Source: Flavobacterium sp. YJ01 (GTDB lineage Bacteria; Bacteroidota; Bacteroidia; Flavobacteriales; Flavobacteriaceae). Taken from it: a DNA stretch of 64,000 nucleotides. The DNA lies in contig NZ_CP119757.1 in assembly GCF_029320955.1 (NCBI RefSeq), forward strand, positions 3,100,001-3,164,000, written 5' to 3'. The translations under genes and the position numbers were made by a program. Shown here in pieces: positions 19,810-29,148 of this stretch (the stretch's first letter is position 1; the number at the start of each line of letters is the position of its first letter). A model generated the notes under the pieces. That model was not told where the DNA came from and ran no database searches. It worked only from the letters and a program-made list of their open reading frames with translations.

Positions 19810-19839
19810 AAGCCCATCTTGAAAAAGATGGGCTTTTTT
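19810..19839 (+). terminator. Rho-independent terminator
   Basis: AAGCCCATCTT (19810-19820) pairs with AAGATGGGCTT (19825-19835), 11 bp with a GAAA tetraloop, then a T run. Confidence 0.92.
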
Positions 19840-19933
19840 ATTTTAAAAATCCCTAAATCTAGGTATTGTGCTATTGATTTTGCCTTTATAACTTAGGTTA
19901 ATTCTTTCATGACTTAACTTAAATTATATTGTT

Positions 19934-22900
19934 TTGATTAAAAAAGTACTGTATTTGCTAATCTTGTTCTTTCTTCCTGTAGAAACATTGCTTCTTGCTC
20001 AGCAAGGGAAGGTTGACAATTCGTTTAACACTATTGATAATGGAGAGTTTGGCGACGGATTTAATGCCACGGTTCAAACGCTTCAAATTCAAAGAGATGG
20101 AAATTTAATTGTTGGAGGAGAATATGTAACACTAAACGGAATTCCTGTTTCTTATCTTACTCGTTTAAATCAAGATGGATCTATAGATGAAAGTTTCGAT
20201 ACTGGAACTGGATTTAATGGAAAAATTTACTCGTCCTATTTACAGGAAGATGGTAAAATAATTCTTGGAGGAAATTTCACAACTTACAACGGAATTAATG
20301 CAGGAAGAATTATTCGCCTTAATCCAGACGGCTCTTACGATAGTAGTTTCAATACTTCTACAGGAGCAACAACAGGAATTGTCCACGATATTGCGTTGCA
20401 ATCAGATGGAAAAATTATTATTGTCGGCAGTTTTACCAAATACAACTCGACTACGGTAAATCGCGTGGCACGCTTACTTCCAAATGGCGCACTGGATACT
20501 TCTTTTATTACCAATTCCGGATCTTCTGTAAATATTACGCAAGTAAAAATTTTACCAAACGAAAAAATAATACTTGCTGGAAATTTCACTCTTTTTAATA
20601 GTACTGAAGCAAATAAAATTATCCGATTAAATAGAGATGGAAGTTATGACGCAAGTTTCAATACAGGTACTGGTTTTGACAGCAATGTAAATGCGATTGC
20701 TTTGCAAGCAGACGGGAAAATCGTTTTGGGAGGTGATTTTACAACATACAATTCTAATACAGCCAACCGAATTATCCGTTTAAATGAAGATGGAACTCGA
20801 GATGAAAGTTTTTTAATTGGATCAGGTTTTAGTAAAGGAGCAGTAGAGGTAATCAAAATTAACAAATCTGGCGAGATTATGGTAGGAGGATCATTTACGG
20901 GTTTTTATAATAATAATCCAGCAAATCGATTAATTTATCTTAATTCAGACGGTACTGTAAAGACAGATTTTGATATCGGTTCTGGGCCTGCTGCTTCTGT
21001 ACTGGCTATAGAATTTGATGAAGAAACTTCTTGGTATGTTGCTGGTTCTTTCGCGGTTTTTAATGGACAGAATCAAGGAAGATTAGCAAAAATTAATAAT
21101 GATGGAGAACTTGATGCGGCTTATTTGTCTTCTGGTATTGGTTTTGACAATGCTGTTTTGACAATTTTGCCTCTTCCAAACAAGAAGACTATTGTTGGAG
21201 GTAATTTTAAAAAGTTTAATGGAAATTTAGTTTCTAAGATTAACTGTCTTTTAGAAAATGGCGCTAATGACATTTCTTTTAATACTGGAAAATCTGGAGC
21301 AAATAATTTGGTAAAAACATCCGCATTGCAAGAAGATCAAAAGATAATTATTGGCGGAAGCTTTACTAAATACAACGATATTGCCAATAATAGAATAGTA
21401 AGGATTTTTCAAGACGGAGAAATAGATTATTCTTTTTCTAGCGGAGAAGGTTTTAATGGTCAGGTTTACGCATTAGCCATTCAATCAGATCAAAAAATAA
21501 TAGCTGTTGGAGCATTTTCAAAATACAATGGATCTACAATTAATACAAATAGAGTTATAAGATTATTGCCAGACGGTTCAAAAGATTTTAGTTTTAATAT
21601 TGGCTCTGGTGCCGATGGTATTGTTGAAGCAGTAGTATTGCAATCTGATGGAAAGATTCTTATTGGAGGTCATTTTAAAACATTTAACGGATTGCCATTT
21701 GCGGGATTAGTTCGTTTAAATTCTGATGGAACAATTGATTTAGGTTTTAATATAAAACAGGGTTTTGATAAATATGTTTATTCAATTGCACTACAAAGCG
21801 ATCAAAAGATTATAGTTGGAGGATCGTTTTTAACTTTTGACGGAGTCTCACAAAAAAGAATTGTTCGTTTAAATGCAGACGGAAGTTTAGATACTGCATT
21901 CAATTCTGGGGCAGGTTTTAGTAAAGGAGATGTTCGTACGATTTTAATTCAGCCAGATGATAGAATTTTAGTTGGAGGAGCATTTTCGGGAACTTATAAA
22001 AATGTTTCGGCGTTAAGATTAATCAGATTATTGCCGTCTGGAGCTTTTGATGATTCCTTTTCTGCATCGTTAAATAATACACTTAACGCAATGAATTTTA
22101 CAGAAAACTACAGATTGTTGATAGGCGGAATTTTTAACTCTGTATCTAGAATTTCAAAACATAGAATTGCGCGTTTAAAACTTTGCGTAAACACTACAAT
22201 TTGGAATGGAAATTCGTGGTCAGCCGGTTTTCCTTCTGCTGGTAAAGATGTTTATTTTAACGAAAGCTTCCCAAATCTCACTTCTGCTAATGTTTGCGGA
22301 TGCTATATCGCTAAAGATAAAATTGTAACTCTTCTCGAGAAAAACACGCTAAATATTGAGTTTACTTACACTGGTTTTGGAACTTTGGTTTTGGAAGATT
22401 CGGCTAGCTTTTACCAATCAGATGATGATATGATTAATACTGGAATCGTTCATTTGAAAAGAAAAACAAATCAGGTTATAAGATATGATGCTACCTATTG
22501 GTCTTCACCAGTTAAAGGTCAGAAAATGTTTGATTTTTCGCCAGAAACACTCTTAGATAAATATTATTGGTACGATCCGATTTCGAGTTGGAATGCAGAT
22601 TTGCATGGAACAATGACTATGAATCCTGGCCAAGGCTACAGTATCAGGGCACCACAGAATTATTCTATTACCGAAAGATCTGTATTTGAAGGGATTTTTA
22701 AGGGTGTTCCAAATAATGGAAAAATAAATGTTGATCTTCCATTTGCAAATAAGTCATATTTAATCGGTAATCCGTATCCAAGCGCTATTGATGCCGATAT
22801 TTTTATAGAGACTAATATGCCTACGATTAATAGCGTTTTGTGTTTTTGGACACACAATACACCGCCTTTAAATGGCTATTATTCTAAAAATGATTTTGCG

Positions 22901-23797
22901 GTTTATAATCTTTTAGGCGGAGTAGGAACAAGTTCGGCTTTAAGTTCGGGAGTAAGCACCTCGACGCCAGACGGTACTATTGCTTCAGGACAAGCTTTCT
23001 TTTTAAGAACGAACTTAGCAGGCACTCTCGAATTTAATAACAGTATGCGAATTTTGGGCAGTAACAGTTCTTTTTTTAAACCTTACAAGGATGAACAAGT
23101 AACCAAGAGCAAACCTGAAAAACATCGTTTTTGGTTAAATCTTAAAAGCCAAGGAGAAGAAGTATTTAAGCAAATTTTGCTTGGTTATGTCGATGGAGCC
23201 TCCAATAATCTGGATGCTGCCTACGATGCAGAATCTCTTGATTCCAATCCAAAGATGGATTTTTATAGTCTTGTTGAAGAGAATATAAAGCTTGTAATCC
23301 AAGGTCGAGAATTGCCTTTTACCGAAAGCGATTCGATTGCTTTAGGATATAAATTAGCAGACAAAAGTTTTTTAATTCTAGAAATAGATCATCAAGATAA
23401 TTTTTTTAATGGAAAAAGCATTTTCTTAAAAGATCGGCTCTTAAATAAACTTCATAATCTAAGCGAAGAATCCTATCAATTTGAATCTGAAAGCGGAATA
23501 GCTAATGAACGTTTTACTATTGTTTATACTAATGAAATGCTTAAAAATGAGGAATGGTCAATAAACCGAGAAAAAGTTTTTGTTTCTGTAAAAGAGCGTA
23601 TTATTTCAATAGAATCATCAAATGAAAATCTTAAAGAAGTTCGCATCTATGATGTTTTAGGAAATCAACTGTATAAAAAAGATGGAATTGATAACAAGAG
23701 AATATCTATTGAAAATTTAGGCATTTCAAATCAAGTATTATTTGTGAAAACAATTTTAGAAAATGGAAGTGATAGTTCTAAAAAGATACTCTTCTAA
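19934..23797 (+). CDS. Delta-60 repeat protein with T9SS C-terminal module
   Basis: A 1287-residue secreted protein with a signal peptide (KKVLYLLILFFLPVETLLLA), starting at TTG (no ATG is available before the signal). About 14 delta-60 repeats of roughly 50 residues fill residues 25-750. Each contains a unit like LQSDGKIIIGGSFTKYNG followed by RLNPDGSIDxSF. Such repeats are predicted to form a beta-propeller-like scaffold. Near 745-770 is NTTIWNGNSWSAGFPSAG, shared by several T9SS substrates, and from about residue 847 the common module (RYDATYWSSPVKG, GNPYPSAIDAD, FWTHNTPPLNGY) with the final tail LENGSDSSKKILF. It has the same module as its two neighbours but at low DNA identity. Probable surface or secreted structural or adhesive protein; ligand unknown. 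Confidence 0.88.
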   Translation: MIKKVLYLLILFFLPVETLLLAQQGKVDNSFNTIDNGEFGDGFNATVQTLQIQRDGNLIVGGEYVTLNGIPVSYLTRLNQDGSIDESFDTGTGFNGKIYSSYLQEDGKIILGGNFTTYNGINAGRIIRLNPDGSYDSSFNTSTGATTGIVHDIALQSDGKIIIVGSFTKYNSTTVNRVARLLPNGALDTSFITNSGSSVNITQVKILPNEKIILAGNFTLFNSTEANKIIRLNRDGSYDASFNTGTGFDSNVNAIALQADGKIVLGGDFTTYNSNTANRIIRLNEDGTRDESFLIGSGFSKGAVEVIKINKSGEIMVGGSFTGFYNNNPANRLIYLNSDGTVKTDFDIGSGPAASVLAIEFDEETSWYVAGSFAVFNGQNQGRLAKINNDGELDAAYLSSGIGFDNAVLTILPLPNKKTIVGGNFKKFNGNLVSKINCLLENGANDISFNTGKSGANNLVKTSALQEDQKIIIGGSFTKYNDIANNRIVRIFQDGEIDYSFSSGEGFNGQVYALAIQSDQKIIAVGAFSKYNGSTINTNRVIRLLPDGSKDFSFNIGSGADGIVEAVVLQSDGKILIGGHFKTFNGLPFAGLVRLNSDGTIDLGFNIKQGFDKYVYSIALQSDQKIIVGGSFLTFDGVSQKRIVRLNADGSLDTAFNSGAGFSKGDVRTILIQPDDRILVGGAFSGTYKNVSALRLIRLLPSGAFDDSFSASLNNTLNAMNFTENYRLLIGGIFNSVSRISKHRIARLKLCVNTTIWNGNSWSAGFPSAGKDVYFNESFPNLTSANVCGCYIAKDKIVTLLEKNTLNIEFTYTGFGTLVLEDSASFYQSDDDMINTGIVHLKRKTNQVIRYDATYWSSPVKGQKMFDFSPETLLDKYYWYDPISSWNADLHGTMTMNPGQGYSIRAPQNYSITERSVFEGIFKGVPNNGKINVDLPFANKSYLIGNPYPSAIDADIFIETNMPTINSVLCFWTHNTPPLNGYYSKNDFAVYNLLGGVGTSSALSSGVSTSTPDGTIASGQAFFLRTNLAGTLEFNNSMRILGSNSSFFKPYKDEQVTKSKPEKHRFWLNLKSQGEEVFKQILLGYVDGASNNLDAAYDAESLDSNPKMDFYSLVEENIKLVIQGRELPFTESDSIALGYKLADKSFLILEIDHQDNFFNGKSIFLKDRLLNKLHNLSEESYQFESESGIANERFTIVYTNEMLKNEEWSINREKVFVSVKERIISIESSNENLKEVRIYDVLGNQLYKKDGIDNKRISIENLGISNQVLFVKTILENGSDSSKKILF

Positions 23798-23820
23798 ATG
23801 TATGTATTAACAACTTATTC

Positions 23821-23856
23821 AAGCCTTTTGCTAAATTATGCAAAAGGCTTTTTTTT
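23821..23856 (+). terminator. Rho-independent terminator after the delta-60 repeat gene
   Basis: AAGCCTTTTGC (23821-23831) pairs with GCAAAAGGCTT (23840-23850), 11 bp with an 8-nt loop and a T8 run. Confidence 0.92.
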
Positions 23857-24220
23857 GTTAGTTAAGTATCAGTATAACAAGTTATTATGTTTTGTGAATT
23901 TACATTTTAACAGTTTTTTCTTATTTTTTATAAAAAAGCCATTTTTGGTGTTAAATATTAAAGTTTAATACTACAAGCAATATTTGTATGTAAATAAAAT
24001 CGTACCTTGTTGTTGTTTTTTGTCGATTAAATGCGTGTTATAATCGATAAAAGTATTTTTTATAAAATAATAATTTTTAAAAGAACAAAATGTCATTATT
24101 TCTTATCTGCCTCAAAATTGATTGTAAAAAGTAAAATTTATATAGACTCCCCCAATCTAAATTTTGCAATTAATCTTGTTAGAGTTCGAATTTATTTTTC
24201 AATTACTAAAATACCACAAG
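23857..24220. other. Gene-free leader region of the glycine-rich secreted protein
   Basis: About 360 bp, very AT-rich, with no convincing gene or structure. An 83-residue frame at 24031-24282 overlaps the next gene's start and has no signal or domain. A degenerate -7-like box, AAATTTTG (24159-24166), lies about 55 nt upstream of the chosen ATG. Confidence 0.4.
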
Positions 24221-27200
24221 ATGAAAAGAACTTTACATATTCACTCGAGCTTTTTCGGCTCTTCAACTTTAAATTTTTTTAAAGAACGACTACAATTTAG
24301 ATCCATTTCTAAATCAAAATTTTTTCTGATTTTAATTCTATCATTATTCTATAGTTCTTCAAAAGCGCAAACGATAACACATCCCTTTACGACTGGAGGA
24401 ACTTTAAATCTTCCTGCGGGAATGGATCAAGTAACTTTAGAAGGCTGGGGAGCCGGAGGAGCTGGAGGAGCCGCAATTTCTGGTTTTTTGATAGGTAGAA
24501 GTGGCGGCGGCGGCGGCGGTGGAGCCTATGCAAAAGGAACGATTAATACATCTGCAGTGCAAAGTTTAACTCTTGTAGTAGGTGGAGTTACAGCTGGAGG
24601 ATCTGGAAATGGAGCTAATGGAGGAGCATCTTATGCAACTGGTTTCACAGGTTCTTTTAATGCAGGTGGTGGCACAGGAGGTAATGCCAATCTTACTGAT
24701 ACTGCTGTTCCTAGCGGTGGAAATGGAGGAATCGCTACTGGAAATATCACAGCAACTAACGGACAAAACGGAACAGTTGGAGGAAGTTCAGCTGCGGGAT
24801 TACTTCTCGTTTCGGGAGGAGGAGGTAATGCAGCTAATCTTGGAACAGGTGCGGGAGGTACAGGTGGACTACCACTTAGTTCGTTAGCTATAGCGATCTC
24901 TCCTGGAAATAATGGGAACCCTTACGGCGGCGGCGGCGGCGGTGCAATAAGCTCAGGAGCTGTGCAAAATGGTGGAAGCGGAGCACAAGGTTATCTTACG
25001 GCAACTTATACGTGTAAAACCTATGGTCTTAGTATAACAAATGCGGCAAATGTTTGTACTGCTATTGGAAATTCATCAGTAGTTACTATAACAGGTACTG
25101 CTGCAAGTTTACCAAGAGGAAATTATACGGTTACTTACAATAGAAGCAGTCCTTCAGCAACAGGACAAACAACTAATTTTACAGTAACAACTGCTGGTAC
25201 AGGAAGTTTTACAGCAACTGGATTTACTTCTGTTGGAAGTAGCACAATCACAATTACAAGTCTAAAATCAGTAGATTGTACTTCCGCAATTACTACTAAT
25301 AATACGGTTACTATTTCAATTACTGATCGTCCCACAATAACACTTGGCTCTATTGCTTCAGTATGTAATAGTGCGAGTGCTCAAAATGTCAATTTACCTT
25401 ACACAGCAACTACAAATGCGCCAACAAATTACAGTATTACATGGAATACCACTCCTGCAAATAGTTTTGTGGCAGTTACCAATGTGGCTTTACCAGCAAA
25501 TCAAATAAGTATTGCAGTGCCAGCAGGAACAGCGGCAGGAAATTATACAGGTACACTGACGGTAACTAATGCAGGTTGTATATCGATAAATTATCCGTTT
25601 ACAGTACCAGTTATTGCTTCACCTGTTGCACCAACGGCTTCTGCCACTCAACAACCAACTTGTGCTAATAATACAGGAATTATAACAGTTACATCTCCTG
25701 CTTCGGGAACGGGTTTTTCTTATACTATTGATGGAACGAATTTTAATACGACGGGAGTATTTACAGGTTTGGCCACAGGTTCTTATAACGTAAGGGTTAG
25801 AAATAACAGCACACTTTGTCAGTCACCATCAACCACGGTAATTATAAATCCGGTAGTCGTTAAAACATGGAATGGTAGTATTAATGCAAGTTGGGCTGTA
25901 TCGGCAAATTGGACCCCAGCAGGAGTTCCTTTAGCATCTGACTGTGTAGATATTCCTGCAATAGCAACAAGTCCAATTATTTCAGGAACAGATGGAGTTT
26001 TTTTTGCAAACCGTATAACTATAGAAAATAATGGTTCTTTAATTGTGCAAAGCAGCAACACTCTAACGATTACCAATGAAGTAAATGTGTTAGGAACTGG
26101 TTCTCTTGTTTTTGAGAATAATTCTAGTTTAGTCCAAATTTCAGAAGCTGTTAATACTGGAAATATTACTTACAAAAGAGACTCAAAACCAATAAGAAGA
26201 TATGATGCGACATATTGGTCTTCGCCGGTAACTCGTGTGCCAGCTTTTACGCTGCACGATCTTTCTCCTAATACTCTTTTAGATAAATATTATAAATATG
26301 ATCCAATTACGAGTTGGGCTGCTATATTAAATGGAACCGAAGAAATGGTTAAAGGAAACGGTTATAATATTAGAGCTCCTCAACCTTACGATATAAATAA
26401 TACTGCAATTTTTGGTGGGGTATTTATAGGAGTGCCCAATAACGGAACTATTTTAGGTCCAGTTGCAGTAGCTGAAAGATCTAATTTGCTTGGAAATCCG
26501 TATCCTTCTGCTATTTATGCTGATAGATTTATTGTTGATAATCAGGCGAATTATTATGGAACACTTTACTTTTGGACTCATAATTCATCTCCAGTATACA
26601 ATCCAGTCGATGGAAAATCGTATTATAATAATAACGATTTTGCAATTTATAACCTTTCTGGAAGCACAACAGTTGGCTCAATGACAGGAACTGGAGCAAC
26701 TACTCCAGGAAATACACAAGCCCCATCAAGATATATTGCAGCAGGACAAGGTTTTTTTGCAACATCAAAAACAGGACAAAAAGCTGTTTTTACAAATTCA
26801 ATGCGAGTATCAAGCAATAATAGTCAGTTTTATAAATCTCAAGGTGAACTAGAAAGACATCGTGTTTGGCTTAATTTGACCAACGCTCAAGCCGCTTTTA
26901 AACAATTATTGGTTGGTTATATAGAAGGTGCTACAGATTTATGGGATGACAATTATGATGCAGAAACGTTAGACGCAAATCCATTGCTTGATTTTTATAG
27001 TATCAATGGAATTAATAAGTTGACAATTCAAGGACGCTCATTACCTTTTGAAGAATCTGATACAGTTCCGTTAGGATATAAATCTTCAATTGCGGGAGAT
27101 TTTAGTATTGCAATAGAACGTACAGATGGCAATCTGAGTACACAATCGATATATTTAGAAGATAAGACGACAAATAAGATTCATGATCTTAAAGCGGGGG

Positions 27201-27532
27201 CTTATACCTTTACTACCGCTATAGGTGTTTTTAATGAACGTTTCGTATTGCGCTACACCAATAAAAATTTAGGAACGAATGATTTTGCTGGTCTTGATGA
27301 AAATGTATTTGTTTCAGTAAAAGATAAAAATATCAAACTGCAAGCAATATCTGATAACGAAAATCTTAAAGAAACGACGATTTATGATATTGGAGGGAAA
27401 TTGCTATATCAAAAAGAGAATATTAATAATAAAGAATTACTAATTACAAATTTACCGCCAACGCATCAAGTTTTACTCGTGAAAGTAACATTAAGCAATG
27501 GATATACGGTTACTAAAAAAATAATCTTCTAG
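24221..27532 (+). CDS. Glycine-rich T9SS-secreted protein
   Basis: About 1103 residues from the ATG at 24221. The start at 24221 is chosen because an upstream TTG extension adds only low-complexity AT-coded residues. After a long N-terminus (KSKFFLILILSLFYSSSKA) comes a Gly/Ala/Ser-rich domain of about 200 residues (SGGGGGGGAYAKG, YGGGGGGAISSGA) which could form an extended glycine-rich surface. Immunoglobulin-like/PKD-like repeats follow. From about residue 658 comes the common module (IRRYDATYWSSPVTR, GNPYPSAIYADRF, FWTHNSSPVYNPVD) and the T9SS tail VTLSNGYTVTKKIIF. Two (GGC)5GGT microsatellites lie in the glycine region. It is the fourth member of the paralogous cluster. Confidence 0.85.
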   Translation: MKRTLHIHSSFFGSSTLNFFKERLQFRSISKSKFFLILILSLFYSSSKAQTITHPFTTGGTLNLPAGMDQVTLEGWGAGGAGGAAISGFLIGRSGGGGGGGAYAKGTINTSAVQSLTLVVGGVTAGGSGNGANGGASYATGFTGSFNAGGGTGGNANLTDTAVPSGGNGGIATGNITATNGQNGTVGGSSAAGLLLVSGGGGNAANLGTGAGGTGGLPLSSLAIAISPGNNGNPYGGGGGGAISSGAVQNGGSGAQGYLTATYTCKTYGLSITNAANVCTAIGNSSVVTITGTAASLPRGNYTVTYNRSSPSATGQTTNFTVTTAGTGSFTATGFTSVGSSTITITSLKSVDCTSAITTNNTVTISITDRPTITLGSIASVCNSASAQNVNLPYTATTNAPTNYSITWNTTPANSFVAVTNVALPANQISIAVPAGTAAGNYTGTLTVTNAGCISINYPFTVPVIASPVAPTASATQQPTCANNTGIITVTSPASGTGFSYTIDGTNFNTTGVFTGLATGSYNVRVRNNSTLCQSPSTTVIINPVVVKTWNGSINASWAVSANWTPAGVPLASDCVDIPAIATSPIISGTDGVFFANRITIENNGSLIVQSSNTLTITNEVNVLGTGSLVFENNSSLVQISEAVNTGNITYKRDSKPIRRYDATYWSSPVTRVPAFTLHDLSPNTLLDKYYKYDPITSWAAILNGTEEMVKGNGYNIRAPQPYDINNTAIFGGVFIGVPNNGTILGPVAVAERSNLLGNPYPSAIYADRFIVDNQANYYGTLYFWTHNSSPVYNPVDGKSYYNNNDFAIYNLSGSTTVGSMTGTGATTPGNTQAPSRYIAAGQGFFATSKTGQKAVFTNSMRVSSNNSQFYKSQGELERHRVWLNLTNAQAAFKQLLVGYIEGATDLWDDNYDAETLDANPLLDFYSINGINKLTIQGRSLPFEESDTVPLGYKSSIAGDFSIAIERTDGNLSTQSIYLEDKTTNKIHDLKAGAYTFTTAIGVFNERFVLRYTNKNLGTNDFAGLDENVFVSVKDKNIKLQAISDNENLKETTIYDIGGKLLYQKENINNKELLITNLPPTHQVLLVKVTLSNGYTVTKKIIF
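24503..24520 (+). repeat. (GGC)5GGT microsatellite
   Basis: Five GGC codons plus GGT in the Gly-rich domain. Variation in copy number would keep the reading frame. Confidence 0.8.
24926..24943 (+). repeat. (GGC)5GGT microsatellite, second copy
   Basis: Same array as at 24503-24520, in the same gene. Runs of GGC are striking in an AT-rich genome. Confidence 0.8.
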
Positions 27533-27552
27533 ATTAGATTTTGAATAGAATA

Positions 27553-27588
27553 AAAAAGCGGTTGAGTTTTAATTCAACCGCTTTTTTT
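27553..27588. terminator. Bidirectional terminator
   Basis: AAAAAGCGGTTGA (27553-27565) pairs with TCAACCGCTTTTT (27574-27586), 13 bp with an 8-nt loop. It lies between convergent genes with T/A runs on both sides. Confidence 0.92.
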
Positions 27589-27591
27589 TAT

Positions 27592-28458
27592 TTAGAATGT
27601 ACGTTGTAGATTTTCATTCGTTTTAGTTATTGCTTTTTCGTTTTTATAATCAATCCATTTTTGACCTTGTATTTTTCGCATCATAATATCGAAATGGCGC
27701 ATTATAAAAACATTATAGGCAGCCTTTGATAAATTAACAATGTTTTTTGGGAAGGATCTCAAACTCATTGAAAATCCAGGAGTTAAATATTTCATATAAT
27801 GCCAATAGCCTTCTGGCATGTAAAGCATTTCGCCATGTTTCAAGTTAGTAATATAACCTTCCGCATTTTTGAGCGCTGGAAATTTTTCGTAATCGGGATT
27901 ATCAAAATCAATATCTTCTCTTGAAATCAATGCATGAGGCACTTTGTACATATATTTTGACTGGTCTGGAGCAAAAAGCATACATTGTTTTTCTCCATGA
28001 AAATGAAAATGAAGAATATTAGAATAATCAATGTCGTAATGCATAAATACTCTAGAATTTTCGCCTCCAAAAAACAGCATTGGCATTTGTTTGACTAATT
28101 TTAAACCTATATCAGGCCATAAAAAGTCGTCTTTTAACGAAGGAACTTCTTTCATCAAATTATAAAGAAAAATACGATAGTTGGTAGGTTTTTCTTCTAA
28201 TAAATCAATATAGTCGCTCATTTTCATTTTGGTATGAGCTTCGTTAAAGCCATCTTCGTGATTGACAGGTCTGTCATCGTATAAAGGTACAATAGCATCA
28301 CCTGCTATTTCTTTCATATAAGATAATTTCCACTTATTGTAAGCTGGCCAATCTTCGGTCAGTTCTTCTATAACAACAGGAATTTGTTTTTTTACATATT
28401 GGGAAATAAAATCAGCCTTGGAGATTTTTTTTACCCTTTCGATTTGTTTTAATTTCAT
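27592..28458 (-). CDS. Cupin-like (JmjC-type) dioxygenase-fold protein
   Basis: A 288-residue cytoplasmic protein of the cupin_8/JmjC-like fold. Candidate iron ligands are the HxD pair in FMHYDIDYSN and the distal His in YMPEGYWHYM. The central region HFHFHGEKQCMLFAPDQ matches the facial-triad strand of 2-oxoglutarate/Fe(II) enzymes such as asparaginyl hydroxylases or protein hydroxylases. The N-terminal IPVVIEELTEDWPAYNKW is the usual cupin_8 start. The target is unknown. The ATG lies only 10 nt downstream of a hairpin with a T-run on the same strand (28469-28505), so the gene may be expressed by read-through or attenuation. The upstream membrane-protein gene is on the same strand. Confidence 0.82.
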   Translation of the reverse strand: MKLKQIERVKKISKADFISQYVKKQIPVVIEELTEDWPAYNKWKLSYMKEIAGDAIVPLYDDRPVNHEDGFNEAHTKMKMSDYIDLLEEKPTNYRIFLYNLMKEVPSLKDDFLWPDIGLKLVKQMPMLFFGGENSRVFMHYDIDYSNILHFHFHGEKQCMLFAPDQSKYMYKVPHALISREDIDFDNPDYEKFPALKNAEGYITNLKHGEMLYMPEGYWHYMKYLTPGFSMSLRSFPKNIVNLSKAAYNVFIMRHFDIMMRKIQGQKWIDYKNEKAITKTNENLQRTF

Positions 28459-28468
28459 TTTGCTGAAT

Positions 28469-28505
28469 AAAAAAATTGCTTATAGCTCTGAGCTATAAGC
28501 AATTT
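28469..28505 (-). terminator. Strong hairpin plus T-run just before the cupin gene start
   Basis: On the minus strand AAATTGCTTATAGCTC (28505-28490) pairs with GAGCTATAAGCAATTT (28488-28473), 16 bp with a minimal loop, followed by TTTTTTT (28475-28469), then only 10 nt to the ATG of the cupin gene. It has all the features of an intrinsic terminator or attenuator. Confidence 0.75.
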
Positions 28506-28596
28506 AAAAATATTTATCGAGATTAATGATCTCTTTTAACTAAATTTTTGATTTAATCGAATTTAAAATGATGTAATCTGCGAAACTCATAAAAAA

Positions 28597-29034
28597 TTAA
28601 TCTGCAGCATATTTGTTATTCCAGTACAGCATCATCATTAAAGTAACAATTACCGAAGAAGCAAGCCCTTCAAATAATAAGCAAATGCAATAAGTTGGCA
28701 CTGATGGATTTCCTCCAAACATAAATGTTTCAGAAAGTGTTTTTACGTAAGCATCTCCGCCTCGGGCATAACTATAGACCAACAAACCAAAAACGCTCAT
28801 CGATACGCCGACCACAGAAGTTGTCATGGCAGAAACGGCATTTGTAACAAAATTGGTTTCTCCTTCATGAAGATTCATCTGCATTGTTCTGTTAACTCCG
28901 TAGAAAATAAAGAAAACATTAAGCGTCCTTAGATAAAACAAATCTGCCAAACCTAATACATTCATCAATAAAAAATAAATGCCAATTCCGAGAAAAATCA
29001 AAAAACCATTGGTAATTTCCTTAGGTACTTTCAT
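28597..29034 (-). CDS. Small four-TM membrane protein, unknown
   Basis: A 145-residue protein with four hydrophobic segments near residues 10-30, 34-50, 65-88 and 113-137. Short polar loops separate them (RTMQMNLHEGETNF, SYARGGDAYVKT). I recognise no domain. The ATG start is supported by the charged start MKVPKEITNG. It has its own predicted -7 box (29087-29094). It does not resemble a transporter with a known signature. Confidence 0.6.
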   Translation of the reverse strand: MKVPKEITNGFLIFLGIGIYFLLMNVLGLADLFYLRTLNVFFIFYGVNRTMQMNLHEGETNFVTNAVSAMTTSVVGVSMSVFGLLVYSYARGGDAYVKTLSETFMFGGNPSVPTYCICLLFEGLASSVIVTLMMMLYWNNKYAAD

Positions 29035-29086
29035 AGTGGTTATTTTTTAGAAGTTAATAGTAAATATTTGAAAAACAGTGTTCTAT

Positions 29087-29094
29087 CAAATTTA
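29087..29094 (-). promoter_or_regulatory. Predicted -7 box of the four-TM gene
   Basis: TAAATTTG on the minus strand. It would give a leader of about 50 nt. No matching -33 TTG at the usual spacing was found. Confidence 0.35.
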
Positions 29095-29148
29095 CTAAAA
29101 AAATAACTACGATGATTTAAAAACGAGCAAAAACTGTATTGCGATTTT

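Noticed and set aside
24031..24282. An 83-residue frame in the leader of the glycine-rich protein gene
   Set aside because: AT-coded low complexity, no signal or domain, overlaps the real start.
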